Part shown: piece by piece, positions 54,701 through 62,734 of the stretch
Numbering within the stretch: the first letter of the stretch is position 1
Layout: each line of letters begins with the position of its first letter
DNA from: Ekhidna sp964289745
GTDB lineage: Bacteria; Bacteroidota; Bacteroidia; Cytophagales; Cyclobacteriaceae
DNA length: 64,000 nt
Direction of reading: 5' to 3'
NCBI GenBank assembly: GCA_964289745.1
Contig: CAXYMM010000001.1
Coordinates: 310,001-374,000, forward strand
Notes under the pieces: generated by a model
The model's input: the letters and a program-made list of their open reading frames with translations, nothing else
Database searches by the model: none
What the model was told of the DNA's origin: nothing
Position numbers and translations under genes: made by a program

Positions 54701-56135
54701 TCTTGACATTGGTTATAATAGACTGCGAAACATCCACAGTATCTAGGGTGGGATCAATGACAATAATCCCGCTCGTAGAAGCGATTTTGTTCGCATCTAA
54801 AGAGAGGTCGTCAATAATTACCGCACCTGTACCATGAGGGGTAAGTTGAATATCCGCATTGTTCGTTGTAGTACTGATGGTCTGTCCATCCATCTTGAGG
54901 CTATCGATCGTAGCTTCTCCAGCCACAGTAACAGGACTCGTAACATTTAATCCTCCGTTTTCTATGGTGATGTCCCCTCCTTGATCTACAGTAAGATAGT
55001 TAGCTGCTCCTCCCGTAAGATCGCTGGCAATTCGAAAGGCATGGGTATTGATTCCAATAACGGCATCGTCAGAAAGGTCTCCTCCCAAATCTATGTTGTT
55101 TGCCGTGCCGCCTATGGTAATACCACTTCCTGAATTGACCGTTATATTAGTAACTTCACCATCCACGTAGGCTTTATTAGCCGCATGATCATTGGCCATC
55201 GGATTCTTGACATTGGTTATAATGGACTGCGAAACATCCACAGTATCTAGGGTGGGATCAATGACAATAATCCCGCTCGTAGAAGCGATTTTGTTCGCAT
55301 CTAAAGAGAGGTCGTCAATTGTAGCATTAGTAAAAGACCCTGTCGCAGGGGTATTTACTCCTATTGGGGTGTTATTTATGATTCCATTCTCTATCGTCAG
55401 CGCATTGACCACTTCATCATCTGCTACAGCGTTGGGAACAAGATCTGATGTGATGGTACTTCCATTGGTTGTTATTGTTATGTCACCACCTACAACTGCA
55501 TTTACAAAATTACTGGCACTGCCAATTAATATTTGGTCTTTATTTGGGACAATACTCAGTTTTAGGCTATCGTTAGCAATGCTGAGACCTCCTCCTTGAG
55601 TTATGTTTACGTCCAGACTTCCATTGCTATTCTGACTCAAACCTTCCCCAGCCACATCTGAATTGATTTTATCTTTAGTAATTGCGTCATCCGCTACTTT
55701 TTCACTAATGATTGCGTCATCCGCTATTTTTTCGCTGATTACGGCATCTGCTTTAATTTTTGTTGTCGTAACTGCATCGATATCAATACTGGGATTAGGG
55801 TAGTCCCCTGTTAAATCGCCACCTGCAGTTAAAAAATTCAACAACCCTAGCCCCTTGTACCACTGACCATTTTTCCAATAATAGAATAATTCATCATCTG
55901 TATCATAAATCATCAGTCCATTCTCATTGCTGCTAAGCATTAAGCTCATTACTACTCTTTGAACAGAAGAGATTCTTGGCACTAAAAACCCTTGATCAGC
56001 GTTTGGTGAGACCAATTCTAAAACAGCGTTACTATTGGGGGTATTTGTATTTATTCCGACAGAATTATCTTGCCCAAAGAGGTTAAAAGAGACAATTATT
56101 CCAAAAAAAAATGTTAGAAACCTAATTAAATTCAT
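51723..56135 (-). CDS. Giant tandem-repeat surface protein with S74 chaperone tail
   Basis: A 1470-residue exported protein (signal MNLIRFLTFFFGIIVSFNLFG). After an N-terminal head (GINTNTPNSNAVLEL, typical of these surface proteins) and a segment of DDAIISEKVADDAI repeats comes an array of six complete 168-residue repeats plus a partial seventh. Each carries IDDLSLDANKIASTSG, NPMANDHAANKAYVDGEV and GSGITIGGTANNIDLGGD. The C-terminus (about 1337-1440) has SDQRLKENIQLL, IGVIAQELEKVFPELV and VNYQGFIPVLIEAIKE, the intramolecular chaperone of endosialidase (Peptidase S74). Such tails trimerise and self-cleave in phage tail spikes. Coiled coil ends it. Likely a fibrous trimeric adhesin. Confidence 0.9.
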   Translation of the reverse strand: MNLIRFLTFFFGIIVSFNLFGQDNSVGINTNTPNSNAVLELVSPNADQGFLVPRISSVQRVVMSLMLSSNENGLMIYDTDDELFYYWKNGQWYKGLGLLNFLTAGGDLTGDYPNPSIDIDAVTTTKIKADAVISEKIADDAIISEKVADDAITKDKINSDVAGEGLSQNSNGSLDVNITQGGGLSIANDSLKLSIVPNKDQILIGSASNFVNAVVGGDITITTNGSTITSDLVPNAVADDEVVNALTIENGIINNTPIGVNTPATGSFTNATIDDLSLDANKIASTSGIIVIDPTLDTVDVSQSIITNVKNPMANDHAANKAYVDGEVTNITVNSGSGITIGGTANNIDLGGDLSDDAVIGINTHAFRIASDLTGGAANYLTVDQGGDITIENGGLNVTSPVTVAGEATIDSLKMDGQTISTTTNNADIQLTPHGTGAVIIDDLSLDANKIASTSGIIVIDPTLDTVDVSQSIITNVKNPMANDHAANKAYVDGEVSNITVNSGSGITIGGTANNIDLGGDLSDDAVIGINTHAFRIASDLTGGAANYLTVDQGGDITIENGGLNVTSPVTVAGEATIDSLKMDGQTISTTTNNADIQLTPHGTGAVIIDDLSLDANKIASTSGIIVIDPTLDTVDVSQSIITNVKNPMANDHAANKAYVDGEVTNITVNSGSGITIGGTANNIDLGGDLSDDAVIGINTHAFRIASDLTGGAANYLTVDQGGDITIENGGLNVTSPVTVAGEATIDSLKMDGQTISTTTNNADIQLTPHGTGAVIIDDLSLDANKIASTSGIIVIDPTLDTVDVSQSIITNVKNPMANDHAANKAYVDGEVSNITVNSGSGITIGGTANNIDLGGDLSDDAVIGINTHAFRIASDLTGGAANYLTVDQGGDITIENGGLNVTSPVTVAGEATIDSLKMDGQTISTTTNNADIQLTPHGTGAVIIDDLSLDANKIASTSGIIVIDPTLDTVDVSQSIITNVKNPMANDHAANKAYVDGEVSNITVNSGSGITIGGTANNIDLGGDLSDDAVIGINTHAFRIASDLTGGAANYLTVDQGGDITIENGGLNVTSPVTVAGEATIDSLKMDGQTISTTTNNADIQLTPHGTGAVIIDDLSLDANKIASTSGIIVIDPTLDTVDVSQSIITNVKNPMANDHAANKAYVDGEVTNITVNSGSGITIGGTANNIDLGGDLSDDAVIGINTHAFRIASDLTGGAANYLTVDQGGDITIENGGLNVTSPVTVAGEATIDSLKMDGQTISTTTNNADIQLTPHGTGAVIIDDLSLDANKIASTSGIIVIDPTLDTVDVSQSIITNVKNPMANDHAANKRYVDSLFNSQGTSDQRLKENIQLLQNTIAKLDKLGGYNFNFKADKEKKKQIGVIAQELEKVFPELVKINEDGYRRVNYQGFIPVLIEAIKEQQMMINALNKKVSNQEFKLSDLSSDNQEMKKDLDLIKKMILKNKVSNKKK
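52148..55319 (-). repeat. 504-base tandem repeat array, 6.3 copies
   Basis: Identical landmarks recur every 504 bases: GTCGTCAAT begins at 52287, 52791, 53295, 53799, 54303, 54807 and 55311. Copies differ at few sites only, for example GTAACTTCACC versus GAAACTTCACC (Thr/Ser), TCACTAGC versus TCGCTGGC, TATCCAGG versus TATCTAGG. The variants mix between copies. This points to recent duplication and gene conversion. Each unit encodes 168 residues in frame, so copy number can change without breaking the gene. Confidence 0.97.
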
Positions 56136-56406
56136 GATAAACTATATTTTAAGGATAGCTGTAGTGGATCTGGTTGTTATTACAGGATAACCAAAAAAGG
56201 ATAAAACTAATCTTTCCATTTTAAAAATAAATAAAAAAGGATTAATAAATAACGAGGAAATTATTCTTAATGAGCCTTGAAAAAAGAATTTACTATATAA
56301 ACGAACAGAAGTAGATATAATTTGACTCGAGAGGTATTTTTTCTTTGAATTCTATACGTTCAAAAAAATAACTTTCTTAGTTTTACATTATTCTTTGAAA
56401 TTAACT
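56136..56406. other. Intergenic region before rimP, divergent promoters
   Basis: About 270 AT-rich bases between the divergent repeat-protein and rimP starts, plus the hairpin given separately. TTTGACTCGAGAGG followed by TTTTTTCTTTG (near 56321-56345) loosely recalls the TTTG / TAnnTTTG promoter of Bacteroidota in the direction of rimP, but spacing is not exact. No open frame or RNA gene was recognised. Confidence 0.4.
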
Positions 56407-56434
56407 AAAAGAGGGGACAAAAGTCCCCTCTTTT
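56407..56434. terminator. Perfect 12-base hairpin just upstream of rimP
   Basis: AAAAGAGGGGAC-AAAA-GTCCCCTCTTTT, a perfect stem with A and T runs, ending 20 bases before the rimP start codon. Both flanking genes are transcribed away from it. It therefore cannot end either, and may act as an attenuator in the rimP-nusA-infB leader or end a small RNA. Confidence 0.85.
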
Positions 56435-56454
56435 GTTATCCAATTTTTTAGGTT

Positions 56455-56895
56455 TTGATTGAAAAAATTAAAAGTTTAGTTGAAGAAATTTTGAAATATC
56501 AAGAAGACCTTTTTCTTGTTGATTTAAGGTTGAAAGAAGGACACGGAAACGAAAAATTGTTGATCTTTATTGATGGTGATGAGGGTCTCACAATCGATAG
56601 ATGTGGTCGGGTTAGTAAAAAGCTGAGAAATCGGCTTGAGGAGCATGAAATAATAGAAGGAAAATTCACCTTAGAGGTATCTTCTCCTGGTCTGGACTTC
56701 CCGCTTACAAAAGTCAGACAATATAAGAAAAACATTGGCAGAAATTTGGAAGTAAAATTGACGGATGGTCAGTGGATCGAAGGAAAATTAATAGAAGTGA
56801 CCGAGAGAGGTCTTGGTCTCTCAATTAATGAAAATGTAAAAAATTTAGACTGGAATGGAGTAGATCAGTCTAAGGTTAAAATATCGTTTAAGTAA
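56455..56895 (+). CDS. rimP: Ribosome maturation factor RimP
   Basis: Assists 30S subunit maturation. The 146 residues show the N-terminal alpha/beta domain with LLIFIDGDEGLTIDRCGRVSKKL and the FTLEVSSPGLDFPL block, followed by the SH3-like C-terminal domain. The only usable start is TTG at 56455 (an in-frame TAG lies at 56449-56451), a rare start for this gene. It precedes nusA by 12 bases, the standard order rimP-nusA-infB. Confidence 0.93.
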   Translation: MIEKIKSLVEEILKYQEDLFLVDLRLKEGHGNEKLLIFIDGDEGLTIDRCGRVSKKLRNRLEEHEIIEGKFTLEVSSPGLDFPLTKVRQYKKNIGRNLEVKLTDGQWIEGKLIEVTERGLGLSINENVKNLDWNGVDQSKVKISFK

Positions 56896-56907
56896 AATAT
56901 TAATATA

Positions 56908-58149
56908 ATGGAAGCGTCAATTCTAATTGATTCATTTGCTGAATTTGCCAGAGGTAAAAATATCGATCGACCTACAATGATTCGAATTCTTGAGGATGTA
57001 TTTCGAACAATGATCAGAAAGAAATTTGAGACAGATGATAATTTTGATATCGTGATAAATGCCGATAATGGAGACCTTGAAATTTGGCGATTTAGAGAGA
57101 TAGTAGAAGATAACTCTGAAGACATATGGGATAACGATAAGATAAGCCTGAGTGAAGCCACCAAGATCGAACCCGATTTTGAAATTGGAGAAGAGGTAGC
57201 TGAAGAAATAAAACTTGAATATTTTGGACGCAGGGCAGTAATGACCGCAAGACAAACCTTAATCCAGAAGATTAAAGATTTGGAAAAGGATATTCTATTT
57301 CAAAAATATAAGGACTTAGTTGGTGAGATTATTCAAGGTGAAGTTTATCAAATCTTGAGTCGCGAGGTGCTATTGACCGACGGCGAAGGAAATGAGCTAA
57401 CTATACCACGTGGCGAGCAAATTCCCAAAGATCGTTACCGAAAAGGCGATTCGGTAAGAGCAATTGTTCATCGAGCTGAAATGGTTAACGGAAACCCTAA
57501 AATCATCCTATCAAGAACCTCTCCTGTTTTTTTAGAAAGATTGTTTGAGGCCGAGGTGCCAGAAGTGTATGACGGATTAATCACGATAAAAAATGTAATA
57601 AGAGAACCTGGTGAAAGAGCTAAGGTAGCTGTAGAATCTTACGACGACAGGATAGATCCCGTTGGTGCATGTGTTGGAATGAAAGGATCACGGATTCACT
57701 CCATAGTTCGCGAACTTCAAAATGAGAATATCGATGTTATCAACTTTACAGATAATTTAGAATTGTATCTTGCTCGAGCCCTAAGTCCCGCAAAAATTAT
57801 CAGCATGAAGATAGCAGATGAGAAGGATCGAGTAGCAGTTTACCTAAAGCCAGATCAAGTTTCTTTGGCCATTGGTAAAGGAGGTCAAAATATTAAATTG
57901 GCTAGTAAGCTTGTTGGAATGGAGATCGACGTATTCAGAGAGCTGGATGGCGCCTCTGAAGAAGATGTAGATCTTGATGAATTTATAGATGAGTTAGAAG
58001 GTTGGATCATCGACGAATTGAAGCGCGTAGGGCTAGACACAGCCAAAAGCGTTCTGAAGTTGGGATCTGATGATTTAATAAGAAGAACCGATTTAGAGGA
58101 AGAAACCGTTCACGAAGTTATTCAAATTCTAAGCCGTGAATTTGAATAA
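56908..58149 (+). CDS. nusA: Transcription termination/antitermination factor NusA
   Basis: RNA polymerase-binding regulator of pausing, termination and antitermination. The 413 residues are in the order NusA N-domain (1-125, EFARGKNIDRPTMIRILEDV), S1 domain (about 135-200), KH1 and KH2 (about 230-345, with DPVGACVGMKGSRIHSI and SLAIGKGGQNIKLASKL) and a short helical tail. Shorter than E. coli NusA (495), which carries two extra AR repeats. Lies between rimP and infB (21 bases to infB). A hairpin before the operon suggests regulation by termination. Confidence 0.96.
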   Translation: MEASILIDSFAEFARGKNIDRPTMIRILEDVFRTMIRKKFETDDNFDIVINADNGDLEIWRFREIVEDNSEDIWDNDKISLSEATKIEPDFEIGEEVAEEIKLEYFGRRAVMTARQTLIQKIKDLEKDILFQKYKDLVGEIIQGEVYQILSREVLLTDGEGNELTIPRGEQIPKDRYRKGDSVRAIVHRAEMVNGNPKIILSRTSPVFLERLFEAEVPEVYDGLITIKNVIREPGERAKVAVESYDDRIDPVGACVGMKGSRIHSIVRELQNENIDVINFTDNLELYLARALSPAKIISMKIADEKDRVAVYLKPDQVSLAIGKGGQNIKLASKLVGMEIDVFRELDGASEEDVDLDEFIDELEGWIIDELKRVGLDTAKSVLKLGSDDLIRRTDLEEETVHEVIQILSREFE

Positions 58150-58170
58150 TAGTAATTTTGAGAGGTTTTT

Positions 58171-60831
58171 ATGGCAATATATAGATTAAGTCAAGTTTCA
58201 CGTAAGTTAAATGTTGGTAGAAATACAATACTGGATTTCTTAAAAGAGAAAGGCTATGAAGTAGATTCTAACCCCAACTCAAAAATTCCGCAGGATCAAT
58301 ATGATATGCTAGCAAGAAAATTTGCGGAAAGTGCTCATGAAAAAGAAGAGGCCTCCGAGCTTACAATAGGCGGAGGTACTGATAGTATGGTTATTAATGC
58401 GGATAAAGCCATCGACGAAAGACCAGAGGATGAGCGAATACTCATTAAGGATAATGTCGGTGTCGAGTCGGAAAAAATCTCCGCAAAAACCAAACTAGAT
58501 GGGCCAAAAGTGGTTGGAAAAATAGACCTTGATAAAAAGAAATCAGGTTCATCGATGGAGAAAAAGAAGGAAGAATCTGCACCTACCCCATCGTCTGTAG
58601 AATCTTTAAAGGAAGAGTCAAAGGTTGAAAAAGAATCAACAAAACAAGAAAAACTTGCGAAAGAACCTACAGTAGAGAATCCAGAAGAAAAAGAAGTTAT
58701 CAAGGCTAAGGCCGATTCCCTAAGAGGGTTGAAAGTACTCGATAAGATTGAATTGCCTATTGAAAAACCAAAACCTGTCGCTTCTTCTGATGCAAGCCAA
58801 GATCGAAAAAAAAGACCTAGAAAAAGAATTCAGCAGAACAGACAGGGGCAAGGTCAGAATGATAGAGGAAGACCTCAACATGACCGGAGCAGGGCTACCT
58901 CCAGAAGAAAAACAGAAGAATTATCTGACAAGGAAATTCAAGATAAAATCAAGGCCACTCTTGCCAAATTAAGTGAAGGTAATAGTAAAAACACTTCGCA
59001 AAGAAGTAAGTATAGGAAAGATAAACGTTCTGCAAAAGCCGAGGCCGAGGAAGAAAAGCAACAGCAGGTACAAGAACAGCTAAAAACACTAAAAGTCACC
59101 GAATTTATTTCAGCAAGCGATCTTGCCTCATTAATGGATGTAACCGCCAATGACGTCATTTCAACTTGCTTGTCCCTCGGTCTATTTGTATCCATCAATC
59201 AACGACTCGACGCCGAAACCATCACGGTTATTGCAGATGAGTTTGGGTTCGAAGTAGACTTTTCTGAGTCTAAAGAAGATACGGAGATCGCTGAAGTGGA
59301 AGACGATGAAAGCCAACTTTTACACAGAGCTCCAATCGTAACTATAATGGGGCATGTAGATCATGGTAAAACCTCTTTATTGGATTATATCAGAGACGCC
59401 AAAGTAACAGAAGGCGAAGCAGGAGGTATCACACAGCACATTGGAGCCTATGATGTAATGACCGATAGTGGAAAGCGAATTGCATTTCTAGATACTCCTG
59501 GACACGAAGCCTTTACAGCCATGCGGGCTAGGGGAGCGAAAATTACAGATGTTGCCATTATTGTAGTTGCTGCAGATGACTCTGTGATGCCACAGACAAA
59601 AGAGGCTATTAATCACGCACAGGTAGCAGGAGTGCCGATTGTTATCGCCATCAATAAGATCGATAAACCAAGTGCGAATCCAGATAAAATCAAAGAAGAT
59701 CTCTCTCAAATTAATGTGTTGGTAGAAGACTGGGGAGGAAAATACCAATGCCAGCATGTTTCCGCCAAAACAGGAGAAGGCGTGGAAGAATTGTTGGATA
59801 AAGTATTGCTGGAAGCAGAACTTTTGGAGTTGAAGTCAAATCCTGATAAGGCAGCCATTGGGTCCGTTGTGGAAGCATCGCTCGACAAAGGACGAGGGTA
59901 TGTTTCTACCATTATGGTGCAAGCGGGAACCCTAAGAATAGGTGATGTTCTATTGGCTGGACCATACTTTGGAAAAGTCAAAGCCATGTTCGATCATCGT
60001 GGTCATAAAGTGGATGAAGCGAGACCCTCTACTCCAGTTCTGATGCTCGGTCTTGACGGAGCACCTCAGGCAGGTGATAAGTTTAATGTGATGGAGAGCG
60101 ACCGTGAAGCAAGGGAAATAGCAACAAAACGAGAGCAAATTTTAAGAGAGCAAAGTATCCGAACGAAGAAACATATAACCCTCGACGAAATCGGTCGAAG
60201 ACTTGCCATCGGAACTTTCAAAGAACTGAATGTAATCGTTAAAGGAGATGTAGATGGCTCTACAGAAGCGCTATCAGATTCCTTACTAAAGTTATCTACC
60301 GAAGAAGTTCAGGTTAATATCCTTCACAAAGGGGTAGGTCAAATTTCTGAGTCGGACGTTTTGTTAGCCTCTGCTTCTGATGCGGTAATCGTGGGTTTCC
60401 AGGTAAGACCGTCCGCAGGGGCCAGAAAACTTGCTGAAAATGAAGAAATTGAAATTAGGCTTTACTCAATCATCTACGATGCTATCAATGATGTGAAAGA
60501 TGCGATGGAAGGGATGCTTGAACCTACAAACGAAGAGGTAATTACCGGAAACATAGAGGTACGAGACGTATTCAAAATCTCTAAAATTGGAACAGTGGCT
60601 GGATGCTATGTAACGGATGGTATCGTAAAACGATCGAACAAGGTAAGACTTATTCGAGATGGCATTGTGGTCTACACAGGAGAGATAAACCAGCTGAAGA
60701 GGTTTAAGGATGATGTGAATGAAGTGAAAAACGGATACGAGTGCGGATTAAGCATTAAGAACTTCAATGACATAAAGGTAGGTGATGTGGTCGAGGGCTT
60801 TGAGATCAAAGAAGTTAAAAGAACACTTTGA
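58171..60831 (+). CDS. infB: Translation initiation factor IF-2
   Basis: GTPase that brings initiator tRNA to the ribosome. The 886 residues comprise an IF2-N-like start (MAIYRLSQVSRKLNVGRNTI), a long charged linker rich in Lys, Glu and Arg (about 55-330, including KKRPRKRIQQNRQGQGQN), and the G domain. G1 is GHVDHGKTS at about 393, G3 DTPGHEAF, G4 NKID. Then follow domains II, III and IV. GTGEGV-type G5 appears as SAKTGEGVEELLD. Last gene of rimP-nusA-infB. Confidence 0.97.
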   Translation: MAIYRLSQVSRKLNVGRNTILDFLKEKGYEVDSNPNSKIPQDQYDMLARKFAESAHEKEEASELTIGGGTDSMVINADKAIDERPEDERILIKDNVGVESEKISAKTKLDGPKVVGKIDLDKKKSGSSMEKKKEESAPTPSSVESLKEESKVEKESTKQEKLAKEPTVENPEEKEVIKAKADSLRGLKVLDKIELPIEKPKPVASSDASQDRKKRPRKRIQQNRQGQGQNDRGRPQHDRSRATSRRKTEELSDKEIQDKIKATLAKLSEGNSKNTSQRSKYRKDKRSAKAEAEEEKQQQVQEQLKTLKVTEFISASDLASLMDVTANDVISTCLSLGLFVSINQRLDAETITVIADEFGFEVDFSESKEDTEIAEVEDDESQLLHRAPIVTIMGHVDHGKTSLLDYIRDAKVTEGEAGGITQHIGAYDVMTDSGKRIAFLDTPGHEAFTAMRARGAKITDVAIIVVAADDSVMPQTKEAINHAQVAGVPIVIAINKIDKPSANPDKIKEDLSQINVLVEDWGGKYQCQHVSAKTGEGVEELLDKVLLEAELLELKSNPDKAAIGSVVEASLDKGRGYVSTIMVQAGTLRIGDVLLAGPYFGKVKAMFDHRGHKVDEARPSTPVLMLGLDGAPQAGDKFNVMESDREAREIATKREQILREQSIRTKKHITLDEIGRRLAIGTFKELNVIVKGDVDGSTEALSDSLLKLSTEEVQVNILHKGVGQISESDVLLASASDAVIVGFQVRPSAGARKLAENEEIEIRLYSIIYDAINDVKDAMEGMLEPTNEEVITGNIEVRDVFKISKIGTVAGCYVTDGIVKRSNKVRLIRDGIVVYTGEINQLKRFKDDVNEVKNGYECGLSIKNFNDIKVGDVVEGFEIKEVKRTL

Positions 60832-61223
60832 TTCAGTTGAATTTTCGACTACTTTTTATCTCCTTATAAATTTTAGAAGTGTTTTACGATTAAATTGAAC
60901 CCACTGGATTTCTGGACACTTTCAGTTTAGTTAATGCGCTACATATGTTGAAATTGCATCTAAAATATTGTTTGGTTTTATGTCCAATTAGGTACTTCGG
61001 CTGGTATTTATGCGTCAACTCCTGAAGGTCACAATCTGGAAGAACTCTCTGTAGCATTTCAAAAAGAAGATCGAAGTAGCTATCAGTAATAAAAATTGCT
61101 GGTGTTGGAAGATAAGGGAACTGAATTTACGCCAGATTCTACCAATGACGACTCAGTCTGTGAATACAACTTTTTCCTATACTTTCTTTACAAATACAAA
61201 TAGGAGGAGGGCGAATAGTTTCT
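60832..61223. other. Spacer after infB with a possible gene remnant
   Basis: About 390 bases. A plus-strand stretch at 60967-61089 reads IVWFYVQLGTSAGIYASTPE then GHNLEELSVAFQKEDRSSYQ and stops. A following one reads EDKGTEFTPDSTNDDSV. They look like pieces of a lost protein rather than an intact gene. No terminator for infB is obvious. Confidence 0.35.
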
Positions 61224-61952
61224 TTAAGAACCAGATAATTGAAACTGTTCTATCTCTTTCAAAAGAATATTACCCTCGTAAATAGCTTTACCAAAAATCA
61301 CCCCATAGAGACCTATATCTTGCAGTTGTTTTATATCCTCAATACTTCGGACACCACCACTAGCGAAAATACTTAGATCAGGAAAGCGATCCATTATCTC
61401 TTTATAGAGGTCGAAAGATGGACCTTCTAGTGCCCCATCTTTAGAAATATCTGTTGTTTTTAGGTATTTTAGACCTCTATCGTAGAAGAAGGAAATGTGG
61501 TCAAATAGGTTTGTTTTTGTTTCTTTTTGCCAGCCTCTAATCTTGATCATTCCATTTATACTATCTGCTGCTAAAGTTATTTTTTCCCTACCATAAGACA
61601 TTAGCCAATTGGCAAACAGTTCTTTGTTGGATATCGCAACAGATGCGGCCGTTATACTTTTGGCTCCGTATTCAAAAGATTTTAGCACATCACCATCGGT
61701 ATTAATCCCACCTGTAAAATTGATCTTTAGACTTGTGTGGGCAGCAATGACCTGAAGTATTTCAAAGTTTTTGGATGTTCCTTTGCGAGCCCCATCTAGG
61801 TCTACTAAATGAAGCCTGTCAATGCCATGGTCTTCAAATTGTTTGGCTATGTCAACAGGGGAATCATCGTATACTTTTTCCTTCGAAAAATCTCCTTTGG
61901 TTAGGCGAATTGTTTTTCCATCAATAACAGAAAGTGAGGGTACAAGCAACAT
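61224..61952 (-). CDS. Orphan HisA-like TIM-barrel protein with altered active site
   Basis: A 242-residue protein of the HisA family (ProFAR isomerase of histidine synthesis). It has LHLVDLDGARKG, TTDISKDGALEGPSFDLY (the second phosphate-site loop), SGGVRSIEDI and VIFGKAIYEG. However, the first catalytic Asp of HisA (Asp8 in VPAID) is Ser8 here (LLVPSLSVIDGK), while the second (Asp in LAADSING) is present. It is not in a histidine operon. It could be an isomerase with another mechanism, a different enzyme or a non-catalytic protein. Stands alone, its 3' end facing infB. Confidence 0.8.
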   Translation of the reverse strand: MLLVPSLSVIDGKTIRLTKGDFSKEKVYDDSPVDIAKQFEDHGIDRLHLVDLDGARKGTSKNFEILQVIAAHTSLKINFTGGINTDGDVLKSFEYGAKSITAASVAISNKELFANWLMSYGREKITLAADSINGMIKIRGWQKETKTNLFDHISFFYDRGLKYLKTTDISKDGALEGPSFDLYKEIMDRFPDLSIFASGGVRSIEDIKQLQDIGLYGVIFGKAIYEGNILLKEIEQFQLSGS

Positions 61953-61997
61953 GCATTTAATTTTTAAGATGTTTTAAGATGAAGAATAAAGATAACT

Positions 61998-62171
61998 CGT
62001 TGTGTTAATTAGTCAAAGACACTTTCAAATTATTGATTGACCAATTTCGCTAAACTCATTTGATGAATTGTACGAGAGTGAGCGAGGTGATTTTGGAGAA
62101 GATTCTTCTTTTAAATTCTTCAAAGGACCAAGCATAATTTCTTCTCATCATCAATGGGTTGCATAATTGAG
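61998..62171 (+). repeat. Degenerate dispersed repeat, copy 2
   Basis: Plus-strand match to the minus strand of 27176-27352. Shared blocks include CGTTGTGTTAA, CACTTTCAAATTATTGATTGA, GATGAATTGTA, TTTTGGAGAA and TTGCATA.TTGAG. In one frame it reads FDELYESERGDFGEDSSFKF FKGPSIISSHHQWVA in pieces and then a stop. Confidence 0.65.
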
Positions 62172-62734
62172 AAAAAAGCGGTGCGATTCTATGCCCAATT
62201 TTCTCATAAAATTAACCAAGTATGGAGAGCGCTTTCTATTCTCATTCCTACTTAATCAGACGGAATCTATTTGTCAATATTGACTTACATAAATGGTTCA
62301 ATAAAACCTTTGATGAACCGACTAAAGCGTTCTTTTAACTTTTTGCTTGGACACACTCATACTTTTGAGACAGTCCTTCGATCTACGCTCCTCCGAAACC
62401 CGACTATGGAGGTGAAATCCAGCGCGGATTTATACAGATTGATAAGCGTTTTTCAAGCAGTAGAAGCGGGAACAGTAGTCACCGCTATGGAAAGTAGACA
62501 ATACAACCTCACAGAAATTGATGACTTCTTTTTAGCAAAATAGAGCCGTAGATCAGCCAAAATAGGAAGCCTTTTTATCCACTCAAAAATCATTGCGACT
62601 TTCTTATCCTAAACCTTATTATTGAAACCATTTATAATGCTAAACCAAGCTGAAGGGTATTAATTTTTGATGGTGGGTGAAGCTATTGAGAAAGATAATT
62701 TCTAACTTTATGCTCCAACTAAAAATTTTAGATT
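62172..62734. other. Spacer with a possible remnant frame
   Basis: About 560 bases. One plus-strand frame at 62271-62543 would start with TTG and code for 90 residues (MSILTYINGSIKPLM, ending QYNLTEIDDFFLAK). The last half (SSADLYRLISVFQAVEAGTV) looks like real protein sequence, the first half does not. It may be the tail of a decayed gene. I recognise no family. Confidence 0.35.

Noticed and set aside
52148..55319. CRISPR-like or IS-like repeat array
   Set aside because: The 504-base units are in frame with the surrounding protein, contain no spacers and encode conserved residues. It is an intragenic repeat.
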